From positions 44,985 through 108,984 of the forward strand of contig NZ_BJXJ01000015.1 in NCBI RefSeq assembly GCF_007990935.1: a DNA stretch of 64,000 bases, read 5' to 3'. This DNA comes from Vibrio sagamiensis NBRC 104589 (GTDB lineage Bacteria; Pseudomonadota; Gammaproteobacteria; Enterobacterales; Vibrionaceae). The notes beneath the pieces were generated by a model. That model was not told the DNA's origin. It searched no databases and saw nothing but the letters and a program-made list of their open reading frames with translations. Below are positions 27,583 to 35,746 of this stretch, in pieces (position 1 is the first letter of the stretch; every line of letters begins with the position of its first letter). The position numbers and the translations under genes were made by a program.

Positions 27583-29550
27583 TTAACTTGCCATCTCTTC
27601 TAAGGCTCTAATAACGACATCATCAATATGACCTTCATAAACTTGGCGGCATATCTTACGTCTTACTGCCAGTCCTGCGATCAAACGTTCAATCGTAAGG
27701 TGTTTGGCTTCAGTTTGACTATTAAAAAGCTCAACTGTTTTACTTAATGTTTCATATGAGATCTTCTGATCTTCAACTCTTAACCAATCTAGCTTCTCTA
27801 TGAACTCTGAGCACTCTTCTTTAATTGAAGCATACGCGTGCCCTGTCATGGCAGATAAAGCCGTTATACTGCGTTCTAGAGCTTCTAAAGAGGTATATTT
27901 AGATAGAGTAATAGTAATTTCATCTGCATTAATTTCTACTAAGTGCTTTTTCTGTTTTACACGACGGCCTAATTTACCTTTTGAAGAAGTTGCTTTACGT
28001 TTAATTGGCTCAAACTCACCATCAATAATACCTGAAAGATCATCAAGTTGTTTTTTGGTTACCATTTCATTACGAAGTGGGTTGGGTAAAGTCGGTGCCA
28101 TATTACGTTTGCCGGCATTAGTCATTTTTGCGCGAGAATAACGAAGTACTTCTTCGACATCACACTTAATATCGACTTGATAATCGATCACTTTACTATT
28201 GTTGAGCATTGTTTCGATCGTTAAGTGGTAGCCCCAGAGATTAACGACAAACAAATCATCATTCCCCTTCCCTTTAGATAATCGTTTTAATTCACGGATC
28301 AAATCCATAGAAAATCGACGCCATTCAATGTTTCGAGCCAGCTTTTGATTTAGTTCGCTTAATAACATGCAATCAGAATGTCGACGAACCATACGGCTTC
28401 GGAAGAAAGAGTAAAGTTGAAAGACCAATGTATGTTGCTTCAAAATTTCGGGGGGGAATAAAAAGAAATAGTCTCTAGTTAATAACTCTTCGTAGAAAGA
28501 AGGTTCCCACACTAGGATATAAAGATTTGGTTTGATCTTGATCTCACCATCTAAACCCTCAGTTGGTGCTTCTTCAGATGCTGTGATTGTTCTCGCTATA
28601 AATCTAAAACGATCACTTTTGAAACCTTCGGGCATATTTTCACTTAACCAACGCCCTGTTAATTCATGTAACTGGAAATCAGTAAACTCGATCCTATCAA
28701 TACTGTCACGGATTGAGTCTCTTGCAGGACCACTGTCTTTTTTACCCCGTAAAGATAGAATATCAGTGATGTATAATGGTGTCTTGTTAGGAACGTGTAT
28801 AGCATCCATTTGATACTGATCTTTATGATGATCATGGTATTGAACTGTTAATGTAAATAATGCAAAGAGTGTCATAAGATCATCTACAGTCATAATATTT
28901 TTGGATGATCGTGTTTCAATGACTGCCTTAGTTCCTGATATTGAAACCAAAGATTTCTGATAGCTTTTGCGTGTCCGAGGTGGAGCTAATGCTTGGTCAA
29001 TAATTCCAGCCCAGTTAGTTGGTGAGACAATGAATTGGTCAGCTTCATCTTTCATTACTGGTGGAGTATTAAGCCCGTGTTCGTTTAATAAACGTTTGTT
29101 GACGTGTGTTTGAGCAAGAGCTTTAGAGCGCTTTTGTTTTTCATTCTGTCGAACTTTTTCAGTAACAAGACTGGTATTTCCGAGTACAGAAATTAATTGA
29201 CTGGGATTTACAAATTTATGCAACATTGTTTTTCCAGCAAGACCTTCCTCAAATCGAACTGGTGTTTGAGTAAATAATCCAATGCTTACAGCAGTTCTTA
29301 AGCGTTGCTGTAACGCAGCCCTGGTCAGTTGTCCTTCTGTCGATTGAACAATTTCAGTGGTCGAAACTAGCCCATCTTTGCTATTGAAACCTTTCAAAGA
29401 AATAAGATTTAAAAGTTCGAGAATACTTTTGGTGACGCCTTTAAAGTGTTGGTATTGCTGAACCCAATCTGCTGATGATTCATTGACTTCAAATAAATGA
29501 CCATCTTTGTGGCTTCTTGGAGATTTAATCAGAGTTTTTTCGTCTGCCAT
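27583..29550 (-). CDS. rctB: RctB, replication initiator of Vibrio chromosome II
   Basis: A 655-residue protein, close to the 658 of V. cholerae RctB. Long stretches agree with my memory of that protein: SHKDGHLFEVNE at the N-terminus, HFKGVTKSILELLNLISLKG, EEGLAGKTMLHKF, NEKQKRSKALAQT, RSSKNIMTVDDLMTLFALF, LRGKKDSGPARDSIRDSID and LPNPLRNEMV. RctB binds 12-mer iterons and ATCA repeats to open oriCII, and 29/39-mers to control itself; several winged-helix domains do this. The gene reads away from the origin. Its upstream region holds a 29-mer (29573-29601), the expected autorepression site. Confidence 0.98.
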   Translation of the reverse strand: MADEKTLIKSPRSHKDGHLFEVNESSADWVQQYQHFKGVTKSILELLNLISLKGFNSKDGLVSTTEIVQSTEGQLTRAALQQRLRTAVSIGLFTQTPVRFEEGLAGKTMLHKFVNPSQLISVLGNTSLVTEKVRQNEKQKRSKALAQTHVNKRLLNEHGLNTPPVMKDEADQFIVSPTNWAGIIDQALAPPRTRKSYQKSLVSISGTKAVIETRSSKNIMTVDDLMTLFALFTLTVQYHDHHKDQYQMDAIHVPNKTPLYITDILSLRGKKDSGPARDSIRDSIDRIEFTDFQLHELTGRWLSENMPEGFKSDRFRFIARTITASEEAPTEGLDGEIKIKPNLYILVWEPSFYEELLTRDYFFLFPPEILKQHTLVFQLYSFFRSRMVRRHSDCMLLSELNQKLARNIEWRRFSMDLIRELKRLSKGKGNDDLFVVNLWGYHLTIETMLNNSKVIDYQVDIKCDVEEVLRYSRAKMTNAGKRNMAPTLPNPLRNEMVTKKQLDDLSGIIDGEFEPIKRKATSSKGKLGRRVKQKKHLVEINADEITITLSKYTSLEALERSITALSAMTGHAYASIKEECSEFIEKLDWLRVEDQKISYETLSKTVELFNSQTEAKHLTIERLIAGLAVRRKICRQVYEGHIDDVVIRALEEMAS

Positions 29551-29572
29551 TATTTCAACTCTAGTTCACGTT

Positions 29573-29601
29573 CACCGTAGTATAATCATAGTTCCGAAGG
29601 A
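29573..29601 (+). promoter_or_regulatory. 29-mer RctB control site at the rctB promoter
   Basis: The site begins CACCGTAG and ends TTCCGAAGGA. The outer blocks CGTA and TTCCGAA are 12 bases apart. In the two 39-mers of this origin the same blocks are 22 bases apart, so this site equals a 39-mer with 10 bases removed, the relation described for V. cholerae. It lies 23-51 bases upstream of the rctB start codon, fit for autorepression. Confidence 0.8.
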
Positions 29602-29660
29602 TAAAGAAAAACAGATCATAAATAAAGAAAAAAATTTCTACTTCTTTTAATAAGATCTTT

Positions 29661-29699
29661 TGATTAATTTGATCTTAATTGATTATATGATCTATTGAT
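29661..29699 (-). promoter_or_regulatory. ATCA repeats of the DNA unwinding element
   Basis: TGAT occurs at 29661, 29670, 29680, 29688 and 29696, which is five ATCA repeats on the minus strand spaced 8-10 bases within very AT-rich DNA. In V. cholerae RctB holds the opened strand by binding ATCA repeats. The position beside the iteron array matches. Confidence 0.72.
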
Positions 29700-29764
29700 C
29701 CATGGCTTTGTTTTCCCGTAAACCATTGTTATTTAGGCTAATACTTTTTTACTCGTATGGATGC

Positions 29765-29885
29765 ATGATCAAGTTCTTAATGAAAGTATGATCATACCAA
29801 TCTCGAATACATGATCAAATTTCTTCGTAAGTATGATCATCATTTATATGAAAAAATGATCAAATGTAATTTGAAAGAATGATCA
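29765..29885 (+). repeat. Six-iteron array for RctB (12-mers)
   Basis: ATGATCA starts at 29765, 29788, 29811, 29833, 29856 and 29879: six direct copies with a period of 22-23 bases, about two helical turns. This is the core iteron array of a Vibrio oriCII. Each copy contains GATC, so methylation state can control RctB binding. Confidence 0.95.
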
Positions 29886-29900
29886 TGATATCTGAACAGG

Positions 29901-29909
29901 TTATCCACA
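29901..29909 (+). promoter_or_regulatory. DnaA box
   Basis: TTATCCACA is the perfect DnaA box. It sits 16 bases after the last iteron core, the place where the single essential DnaA box of V. cholerae ori2 is found. Confidence 0.9.
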
Positions 29910-29979
29910 ATTGATCACGATCTTAGCTTGATAAGTTAATTTTATATTGTTTTATATTCCTATCTTTAGTCTCGGATCA

Positions 29980-30426
29980 ATGATCAAGGTTGTTTATTTT
30001 TCCGATTCCTCATCACTCATAGCATCTTAAACTGTGAAATTTTTTTTATGGATAAAAATTATGAGTAAATCAATGTTTAAAAAATATTGGAAGCATGATC
30101 AATGTAACGTTCAATTCAATTATTGATTTAGAAATACAAGTTATAAGTACTTTTTGGATATCATTTTCTACTAAACCCCCGTTCTATCTGCATTTACCCG
30201 TAATTTAACTAGTAATACTCATGCTTCCGAAACAATTTCTATCTTGATCATATTTCCGTAAGTTTTGATCTTGTTTCTATAAGACCTCTACAAGTGATAG
30301 CCTTTACAGACTCCTTGATCATGCTTCATCAAATTCTATGCAAAATTGAGCTCGTTTTTTATTACCTTGATCATCGTTCTTATGTCGTAGCCATATTTGC
30401 ATTCATTTACTTTGGAAAAATGATCA
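29980..30426. repeat. Scattered RctB 12-mer cores in the inc region
   Basis: Further ATGATCA cores lie at 29980, 30095 and 30420 on the plus strand and at 30245, 30316 and 30368 on the minus strand. They are irregularly spaced, unlike the core array. Together with the 39-mers they form the region that titrates RctB and limits initiation (role known in V. cholerae, inferred here). Confidence 0.75.
30196..30234 (+). promoter_or_regulatory. 39-mer RctB inhibitory site 1
   Basis: Contains CCCGTAATTTAA and TTCCGAAA with 22 bases between CGTA (30199-30202) and TTCCGAA (30225-30231). It shares these blocks and spacing with the second 39-mer at 30489. Confidence 0.75.
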
Positions 30427-30488
30427 AGGATAGTCATTATTCTCACGTTTATTTTGAATTATTTCTTTTTTAAGGTTCATTTGCCATT

Positions 30489-30527
30489 AACCGTAATTTA
30501 AACTGGCTTTATTATCGTTCCGAAGAT
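30489..30527 (+). promoter_or_regulatory. 39-mer RctB inhibitory site 2
   Basis: Contains ACCGTAATTTAA and TTCCGAAG with the same 22-base distance between CGTA (30492-30495) and TTCCGAA (30518-30524) as site 1. It lies next to a parS2 site. Confidence 0.75.
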
Positions 30528-30534
30528 ATTAATA

Positions 30535-30547
30535 TTTACAATGTAAA
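30535..30547. promoter_or_regulatory. parS2 centromere site 2
   Basis: TTTACAATGTAAA fits the parS2 consensus and is embedded in a longer palindrome (30533-30549). It lies between the second 39-mer and parA2, about 190 bases before the parA2 start. Confidence 0.88.
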
Positions 30548-30739
30548 TATGTGACAATGTAACACTTTTATTGTTTGGTCATTTGCAAAGGAAATATACT
30601 CTTTTCCATCGTGTCATAAAGTGTTTTTTAACTGATTTTGTCACTCGATTATTCTTATAAATGTATGTTCAGCTTTTTGTTGTTTTATTGTGTTTTTGTT
30701 GTACTATTATGAATAGATTACTTTCCAACGGAAATTGGC

Positions 30740-31957
30740 ATGAAAAGAGAAAAAACAATTAAGAATCTTCTAGAGTTAGCGGAGCTTACCCAGCAAGTTC
30801 AAGCTGATCGTATAGAAATTGTTTTAGAAGAGAGAAGTGATAATTATTTTCCTCCTATGTCTAAAGCGATGATGGAGACTCGTTCCGGATTAACTCGTCG
30901 AAAGCTTGATGAAGCTATTGGTAAAATGGAAGCTGAAGGCCATCAGTTCACGAAGAATAATGCTAATCATTACTCTATCAGCCTTGAAGAAGCGCATATG
31001 TTAATGGATTCGGCTGAAGTTCCTAAGTTTTATGAGCGTAAAATAAATTCAGAGAATAAACCTTGGATTATCAATGTTCAAAACCAGAAAGGTGGAACAG
31101 GTAAATCAATGACAGCTGTTCATTTAGCGGCATGTTTAGCTTTAAATTTAGATAAACGTTATCGTATTTGCTTGATAGATTTGGACCCACAAGGTTCATT
31201 ACGTTTATTTTTGAATCCTCAAATTAGCGTAGCGGAGCATGACAATATCTACTCTGCAGTCGATATTATGCTAGGCAATGTACCAGATGGTGTAGATATC
31301 GACGGTGAATTCTTACACAAGAATGTATTACTTCCAACTCAATATCCAAATCTTAAATCCATATCAGCATTCCCTGAGGATGCAATGTTTAATGCTGAAG
31401 CATGGCAAACATTATCTGAAGATCCTTCATTAGATATTGTTCGACTACTGAAAGAAGAACTTATCGATAAAATATCGAATGACTTCGATATTATTATGAT
31501 TGATACAGGTCCTCATGTTGACCCGCTTGTTTGGAATGCGATGTATGCATCCAATGCCTTGCTAATTCCTTGTGCAGCAAAACGACTTGATTGGGCCTCA
31601 ACGGTTAACTTTTTTCAGCATTTACCGACTGTCTACGAAATGTTTCCTGATGATTGGAATGGGCTTGAGTTTGTTCGTCTTATGCCGACCATGTTCGAAG
31701 ATGATAATAAGAAACAGGTATCTGTTTTGACAGAAATGAATTACCTATTAGGTGATCAAGTGATGATGGCGACAATCCCTAGAAGCCGAGCTTTTGAAAC
31801 ATGTGCTGACACCTATAGTACAGTATTTGATTTAACAGTTAGTGACTTTGAAGGTGGTAAAAAGACATTAGCAACTGCACAAGATGCTGTTCAGAAGAGT
31901 GCACTGGAACTAGAACGTGTCTTGCATTCAAATTGGTCGTCATTAAATCAGGGGTAA
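30740..31957 (+). CDS. parA2: ParA2, partition ATPase of chromosome II
   Basis: A 405-residue P1-type (class Ia) ParA. The N-terminal 100 residues form a helix-turn-helix-like domain used for non-specific DNA and operator binding. The deviant Walker A KGGTGKS is at 117-123, followed by DLDPQGS and further on IMIDTGPHVDP. It moves the origin region by forming ATP-dependent filaments or gradients on the nucleoid. It forms an operon with parB2, 6 bases apart. ACGGAA precedes the ATG. Confidence 0.97.
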   Translation: MKREKTIKNLLELAELTQQVQADRIEIVLEERSDNYFPPMSKAMMETRSGLTRRKLDEAIGKMEAEGHQFTKNNANHYSISLEEAHMLMDSAEVPKFYERKINSENKPWIINVQNQKGGTGKSMTAVHLAACLALNLDKRYRICLIDLDPQGSLRLFLNPQISVAEHDNIYSAVDIMLGNVPDGVDIDGEFLHKNVLLPTQYPNLKSISAFPEDAMFNAEAWQTLSEDPSLDIVRLLKEELIDKISNDFDIIMIDTGPHVDPLVWNAMYASNALLIPCAAKRLDWASTVNFFQHLPTVYEMFPDDWNGLEFVRLMPTMFEDDNKKQVSVLTEMNYLLGDQVMMATIPRSRAFETCADTYSTVFDLTVSDFEGGKKTLATAQDAVQKSALELERVLHSNWSSLNQG

Positions 31958-31963
31958 CAAGAT

Positions 31964-32938
31964 ATGGCATTAAAAACGTCTGAATTAAACGCAAAACTAT
32001 TTGGTAAAACCAATAAGCGTCGTGTGGTAACTCCTCAAGAAGCTCAGTCTGCTGCCAAAGAAAAAACTCAAACAATTGAACTTGCTGTTGCTGGTGAGAA
32101 TACCGTTCAGTTTGAATTAGTCCGTATTCCTGCTGATCGTGTTGAACTAGATACATTAGTCTTTGCAAATAATGCACGTGAACAATCTTTTTTAAATGAA
32201 CATGCATTATCTGATGTTTTAATCACGTTAAAAGAGCGTGGTCAACAATATCCAGCGGTAGGTCGTCGAACTGATGATGGTAAAATTGAAATCTTAGACG
32301 GCAGTCGTCGTCGCATGTCATGTATATTGGCTGAACAAGATTTTTTGGTTTACGTTGGTACAGACATTAGCACTCATCATGCTAAGTTTTTATCGGATGT
32401 TGCGAATGCACATAAGCCTCTCTCTTTATATGAAAAAGGTAAAGAAATGCTCGCTAAACTAGAGAGTGGGGAGGCGGAAGATCAAAAAGCGTTAGCTAAG
32501 ATTTTTCAGTGTAGTGAAGCACTTGTTAGCGGAGCATTAAAAGCGGCTTCTTTGCCTCTTGAGCTTTTGCAAGCGTACCCAAATGTTGGCGACCTGGGAC
32601 GCCCAACAATTGTGAAATTGCATAAACAATTCTCAATGCTTGATAAATCGCAGCAGCAAAGCTTGCTCGATAAATGTCGTTCATCGGATGGCTATTTATG
32701 GCAACGGAGTTCTGCACAAGGGGTAGCTCGTTTGACTAAAGAAGTCACAGAGAGCATTGAGCACTGGATTGCAGATCTAGCACCTGTTAAATCGTCAGAA
32801 AAAGTAGAAAAGATAGTGCTCGTAAAAGATCGCGTTAGTTACAGCAGAAAAGGATCTAACTTGAAACTAGACCTTAAGAAAGTGGATGACCACTTGTTAG
32901 AAGATATTCTTAATTTCATTGGACAAAAAATGAAATAA
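31964..32938 (+). CDS. parB2: ParB2, centromere-binding protein of chromosome II
   Basis: A 324-residue ParB. Seen: the N-terminal CTPase region with ILDGSRRRMSCILA (GSRR is the box II signature), a helix-turn-helix region near ALAKIFQCSEALVSGALKAA, and a C-terminal dimerisation part. It binds parS2 sites, six of which lie in this window at 26414, 30535, 35218, 35291, 35384 and 35531. It is co-transcribed with parA2 and followed by a strong terminator. Confidence 0.96.
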   Translation: MALKTSELNAKLFGKTNKRRVVTPQEAQSAAKEKTQTIELAVAGENTVQFELVRIPADRVELDTLVFANNAREQSFLNEHALSDVLITLKERGQQYPAVGRRTDDGKIEILDGSRRRMSCILAEQDFLVYVGTDISTHHAKFLSDVANAHKPLSLYEKGKEMLAKLESGEAEDQKALAKIFQCSEALVSGALKAASLPLELLQAYPNVGDLGRPTIVKLHKQFSMLDKSQQQSLLDKCRSSDGYLWQRSSAQGVARLTKEVTESIEHWIADLAPVKSSEKVEKIVLVKDRVSYSRKGSNLKLDLKKVDDHLLEDILNFIGQKMK

Positions 32939-32966
32939 CATCGTTCACGATAAAGTTTCTATCAAT

Positions 32967-32988
32967 AACCGCCTTCGGGCGGTTTTTT
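32967..32988 (+). terminator. Intrinsic terminator of parA2-parB2
   Basis: AACCGCC (32967-32973), TTCG tetraloop, GGCGGTT (32978-32984) and a following TTTT run: a textbook Rho-independent terminator 29 bases after parB2. Confidence 0.93.
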
Positions 32989-33204
32989 CGTTTCTTATCT
33001 AAACAATCTTGAGTTTTTTAGATGTGGTAAAATAATACGATAGTTTTATTTCAAATGGCTTTAATAAGCTTAACTCAAAGTCAGTTTATCTTACTGAGCG
33101 TTACACTTAAGATTACTGCTATATATGTATGACGCAGTTTTTATTACGAAGCAAGTTTGAGTATGGCAACGTAATTGCTATCTATTTTTAAATTGGAAAA
33201 ATTG

Positions 33205-35229
33205 ATGTGTATCTATTCTGAATATCTTTTTCGGCTGCAAACTGAGTCATTTCTTACTTTTCAGCGTATTGGTGTTGTTCTCTATGGTGAAGAGAAGTGG
33301 CAAAATGAACTTATCACAGCCTTTAATAACATACAGCACCATAAAAGATGGTTTTATTTGGGGGATATGTACTTAGACAATGCTCAATGTGTCGCTTTAA
33401 AACATGGCTCGCGGCTGTTAGGTCAAGAGTGCGATGTACTAGTATTTGATGCTCGTAAAGATTTTGATGCAAACAGTTTTATGGCTGCTTTGGGAGCTCT
33501 AGTAGGTGGTGGTTTATTGATTGTGTTAACCACCTCTAAAAAAAATGTATTAAGTGATGAGCTGTGGATGCAAAGGCAGTGGCAAAAGTTGATTCCCCTT
33601 GAGCAGAATAATACCTTACCTGCATTACCCACTTTGATGCAATTAGAGCCACCTGAACAGTTTGTTGAACAAAAAGCTGCGGTTGATTCGATTGTCAAAG
33701 TGATCAATGGTCATCGTAAGCGTCCGTTTGTTTTAACGGCGGATCGAGGCCGTGGAAAAAGTAGTGCATTGGGAATTGCTTGCGCTAAAATATTAGCAGA
33801 TAAATCTCAGCGAATTCTTATCACTGCACCAACTATAGCGGCTGTTGCCCCTGTTTTTTATCATGCATTTGAGCGTTCAGATTCTACAATCTCGCATAAG
33901 AAAAAAGGTAGGGTAGAAGTCGGAGACGGTTACATTCAATACATTGCACCTGATGAATTATTGTCTTCTAAGCCTGAATGTGATTTGTTACTCGTTGATG
34001 AAGCATCTGCTATACCTCTTCCAATGTTAATACAAATCACCCAGCACTATCATCGACTCGTATTTTCTAGCACGATTCATGGTTATGAAGGCAGCGGTCG
34101 GGGCTTTACTTTAAAATTTACTCAGTGGCTAAAAAACGCAAGGCCAGGAATGCGCAGCCTCCATTTAAAACAACCTATCCGCTGGGCAGACAACGACCCA
34201 CTTGAATTATGGTCTTACGATGCTTTTGTTTTAAATCCTGAGCTGGACCAGGCACCGGCTTTAGACCTACCTACCGTTACCCTTCAGAAGCTTACGAAGT
34301 TACAGTTGCTAGCAAATCCTGATTTATTGCGTAAATGCTTTTCACTTTTGGTTAATGCCCATTATCAAACATCACCGAATGATCTCTTACACCTTTTACG
34401 AGACGATAAATGTTCGCTGTATGTTGCTTTACAACAAGAGAGTCTGGTTGGTGTCTTATTAACTGTTGAAGAAGGGCAGTTAGAGCAGGGGTTAGTGGAA
34501 GAAATAAAACTTGGTAAAAGACGTCCCAAAGGGCATTTAACACCAATTACAATGATTACCCAGCTTGGTCATTTCGATGTGGGTCAATTAGCAACACTTC
34601 GTATTATGAGGATTGCTGTTCATCCTTCTCTTCATGGTCAAGGAATTGGTCAGAGAATGATAGCACAACTTAAATTATTGGCTCCTGCTCATATTGACTA
34701 TTTGTCTACGAGTTTTGCTGCCACTCAAGATGTCGTGAGTTTTTGGTCTCAATGTGATTTTTCTCCAATTCGGTTGGGCACGATGCGCGATGCTGCGAGT
34801 GGTTGTTACTCATTGCTAATGGTTTGTGCTCTTTATTCACGACCTTTACCTTGGATAAGCGAGGCTCATCAACTTTTCGATGAGATAATACGCTCTAGTG
34901 CAGGCATCATTTATCCTAGATTGGAACCTGAAATTTTACGTGCACTTTGTTCGGATTCGAATACATTGGGGTTTTCTCATTCAGCTAAATACAATCTTTT
35001 AAAAATATATGCCTCAGGTGGAAGTAGTTATGAATCGATCTCTGTTTGGCTTTCGCAGTGGCTCTTTTTTGTAGGGCTCAGTAATGTTTCAGATTTAATG
35101 ATCAGTAAAGTGATTCTAAATCTAAGTTGGGCTGAATGTGGATATCAGTATGGCTTTGCAGGACGCAAGCAAATTGAGGCTGAATTAAAGCAGCAGCTTC
35201 GGCAGCAGCTGGCACAATTTACACTGTAA
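33205..35229 (+). CDS. tmcA: tRNA(Met) cytidine acetyltransferase TmcA
   Basis: A 674-residue enzyme that makes N4-acetylcytidine at the wobble base of elongator tRNA-Met using acetyl-CoA and ATP. Domains in order: N-terminal DUF1726 region, RNA-helicase-like ATPase with Walker A ADRGRGKSS (179-187) and DEASAIP (265-271), a GNAT domain with RIAVHPSLHGQGIG, and a C-terminal tRNA-binding domain. I chose ATG 33205; an upstream in-frame TTG (33175) has no ribosome site. The last codons TTT ACA CTG TAA coincide with a parS2 palindrome, so the gene end is also a centromere site. Confidence 0.95.
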   Translation: MCIYSEYLFRLQTESFLTFQRIGVVLYGEEKWQNELITAFNNIQHHKRWFYLGDMYLDNAQCVALKHGSRLLGQECDVLVFDARKDFDANSFMAALGALVGGGLLIVLTTSKKNVLSDELWMQRQWQKLIPLEQNNTLPALPTLMQLEPPEQFVEQKAAVDSIVKVINGHRKRPFVLTADRGRGKSSALGIACAKILADKSQRILITAPTIAAVAPVFYHAFERSDSTISHKKKGRVEVGDGYIQYIAPDELLSSKPECDLLLVDEASAIPLPMLIQITQHYHRLVFSSTIHGYEGSGRGFTLKFTQWLKNARPGMRSLHLKQPIRWADNDPLELWSYDAFVLNPELDQAPALDLPTVTLQKLTKLQLLANPDLLRKCFSLLVNAHYQTSPNDLLHLLRDDKCSLYVALQQESLVGVLLTVEEGQLEQGLVEEIKLGKRRPKGHLTPITMITQLGHFDVGQLATLRIMRIAVHPSLHGQGIGQRMIAQLKLLAPAHIDYLSTSFAATQDVVSFWSQCDFSPIRLGTMRDAASGCYSLLMVCALYSRPLPWISEAHQLFDEIIRSSAGIIYPRLEPEILRALCSDSNTLGFSHSAKYNLLKIYASGGSSYESISVWLSQWLFFVGLSNVSDLMISKVILNLSWAECGYQYGFAGRKQIEAELKQQLRQQLAQFTL

Positions 35230-35230
35230 A
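35218..35230. promoter_or_regulatory. parS2 centromere site 3, overlapping the tmcA stop
   Basis: TTTACACTGTAAA; its first 12 bases are the last three sense codons and the stop codon of tmcA. Confidence 0.85.
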
Positions 35231-35290
35231 GTCTTTGAACTGATCACGTCAGTACCTAACTTGGTCATTAAGACTTTAGTTGTTTATTGA

Positions 35291-35303
35291 TTTACAGTGT
35301 AAA
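35291..35303. promoter_or_regulatory. parS2 centromere site 4
   Basis: TTTACAGTGTAAA, perfect consensus, 73 bases after site 3. Confidence 0.88.
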
Positions 35304-35383
35304 GAGACGCTTTCTAAACATTCATTAGCCTAGGCAACATGAGTCAAGACAATAGAGTGGAAAGCTATTGAAAGGAGTCCCTG

Positions 35384-35396
35384 TTTACACTGTAAA
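35384..35396. promoter_or_regulatory. parS2 centromere site 5
   Basis: TTTACACTGTAAA, perfect consensus, 93 bases after site 4. Confidence 0.88.
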
Positions 35397-35530
35397 TTAA
35401 TTTGCTTAGATGCCATAGAAAAAACAAGTTCATGAGTCATGTTGATATTAATGAGTCACCCGCAGAAATTAAGAAAACTACCTTTCTATTTAAACTTCAT
35501 CTCTTCCTAAACTCTTAAAGAAAACCTGAA

Positions 35531-35543
35531 TTTACAGTGTAAA
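35531..35543. promoter_or_regulatory. parS2 centromere site 6
   Basis: TTTACAGTGTAAA, perfect consensus, 147 bases after site 5. Confidence 0.88.
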
Positions 35544-35746
35544 GAGGCTGCTCTCATCATACTACTGAGAGCAAGAGGAACAACGAATGTGAGTGATAGC
35601 CACCTCCTCGTATCAAGAGATTTGAAGTGTGTTTGAATTCTATTATTAGATGCCAGTATAGCGACAAAGATCTGTGATACAGAGCGCGGCTGTATTTAAT
35701 ATATTAGCTACACTCGAAGAAATGTGAGGATGCTAATGGATGAGTT

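Larger units (their letters stand above)
29551..30739. other. oriCII, replication origin of the secondary chromosome
   Basis: The 1.2 kb between rctB and parA2 has no gene and is packed with GATC-containing repeats. From left to right it holds a 29-mer at the rctB promoter, an AT-rich unwinding region with ATCA repeats, six phased 12-mer iterons, a DnaA box, an AT-rich stretch, and a control (inc) part with scattered iterons, two 39-mers and a parS2 site. This order agrees with that known for V. cholerae ori2. Many GATC sites within the iterons make initiation dependent on Dam methylation in vibrios. Confidence 0.96.
35230..35746. other. Intergenic centromere cluster downstream of tmcA
   Basis: About 520 bases without a gene. 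Three parS2 sites lie in it, with a fourth at its left edge. No promoter for the next gene could be placed with confidence. Confidence 0.6.

Noticed and set aside
29765..29885. Regular short repeats that could be taken for a CRISPR array
   Set aside because: The repeat core is only 7 bases with about 16-base gaps of AT-rich sequence, in the origin beside rctB; these are RctB iterons. No cas gene is present.
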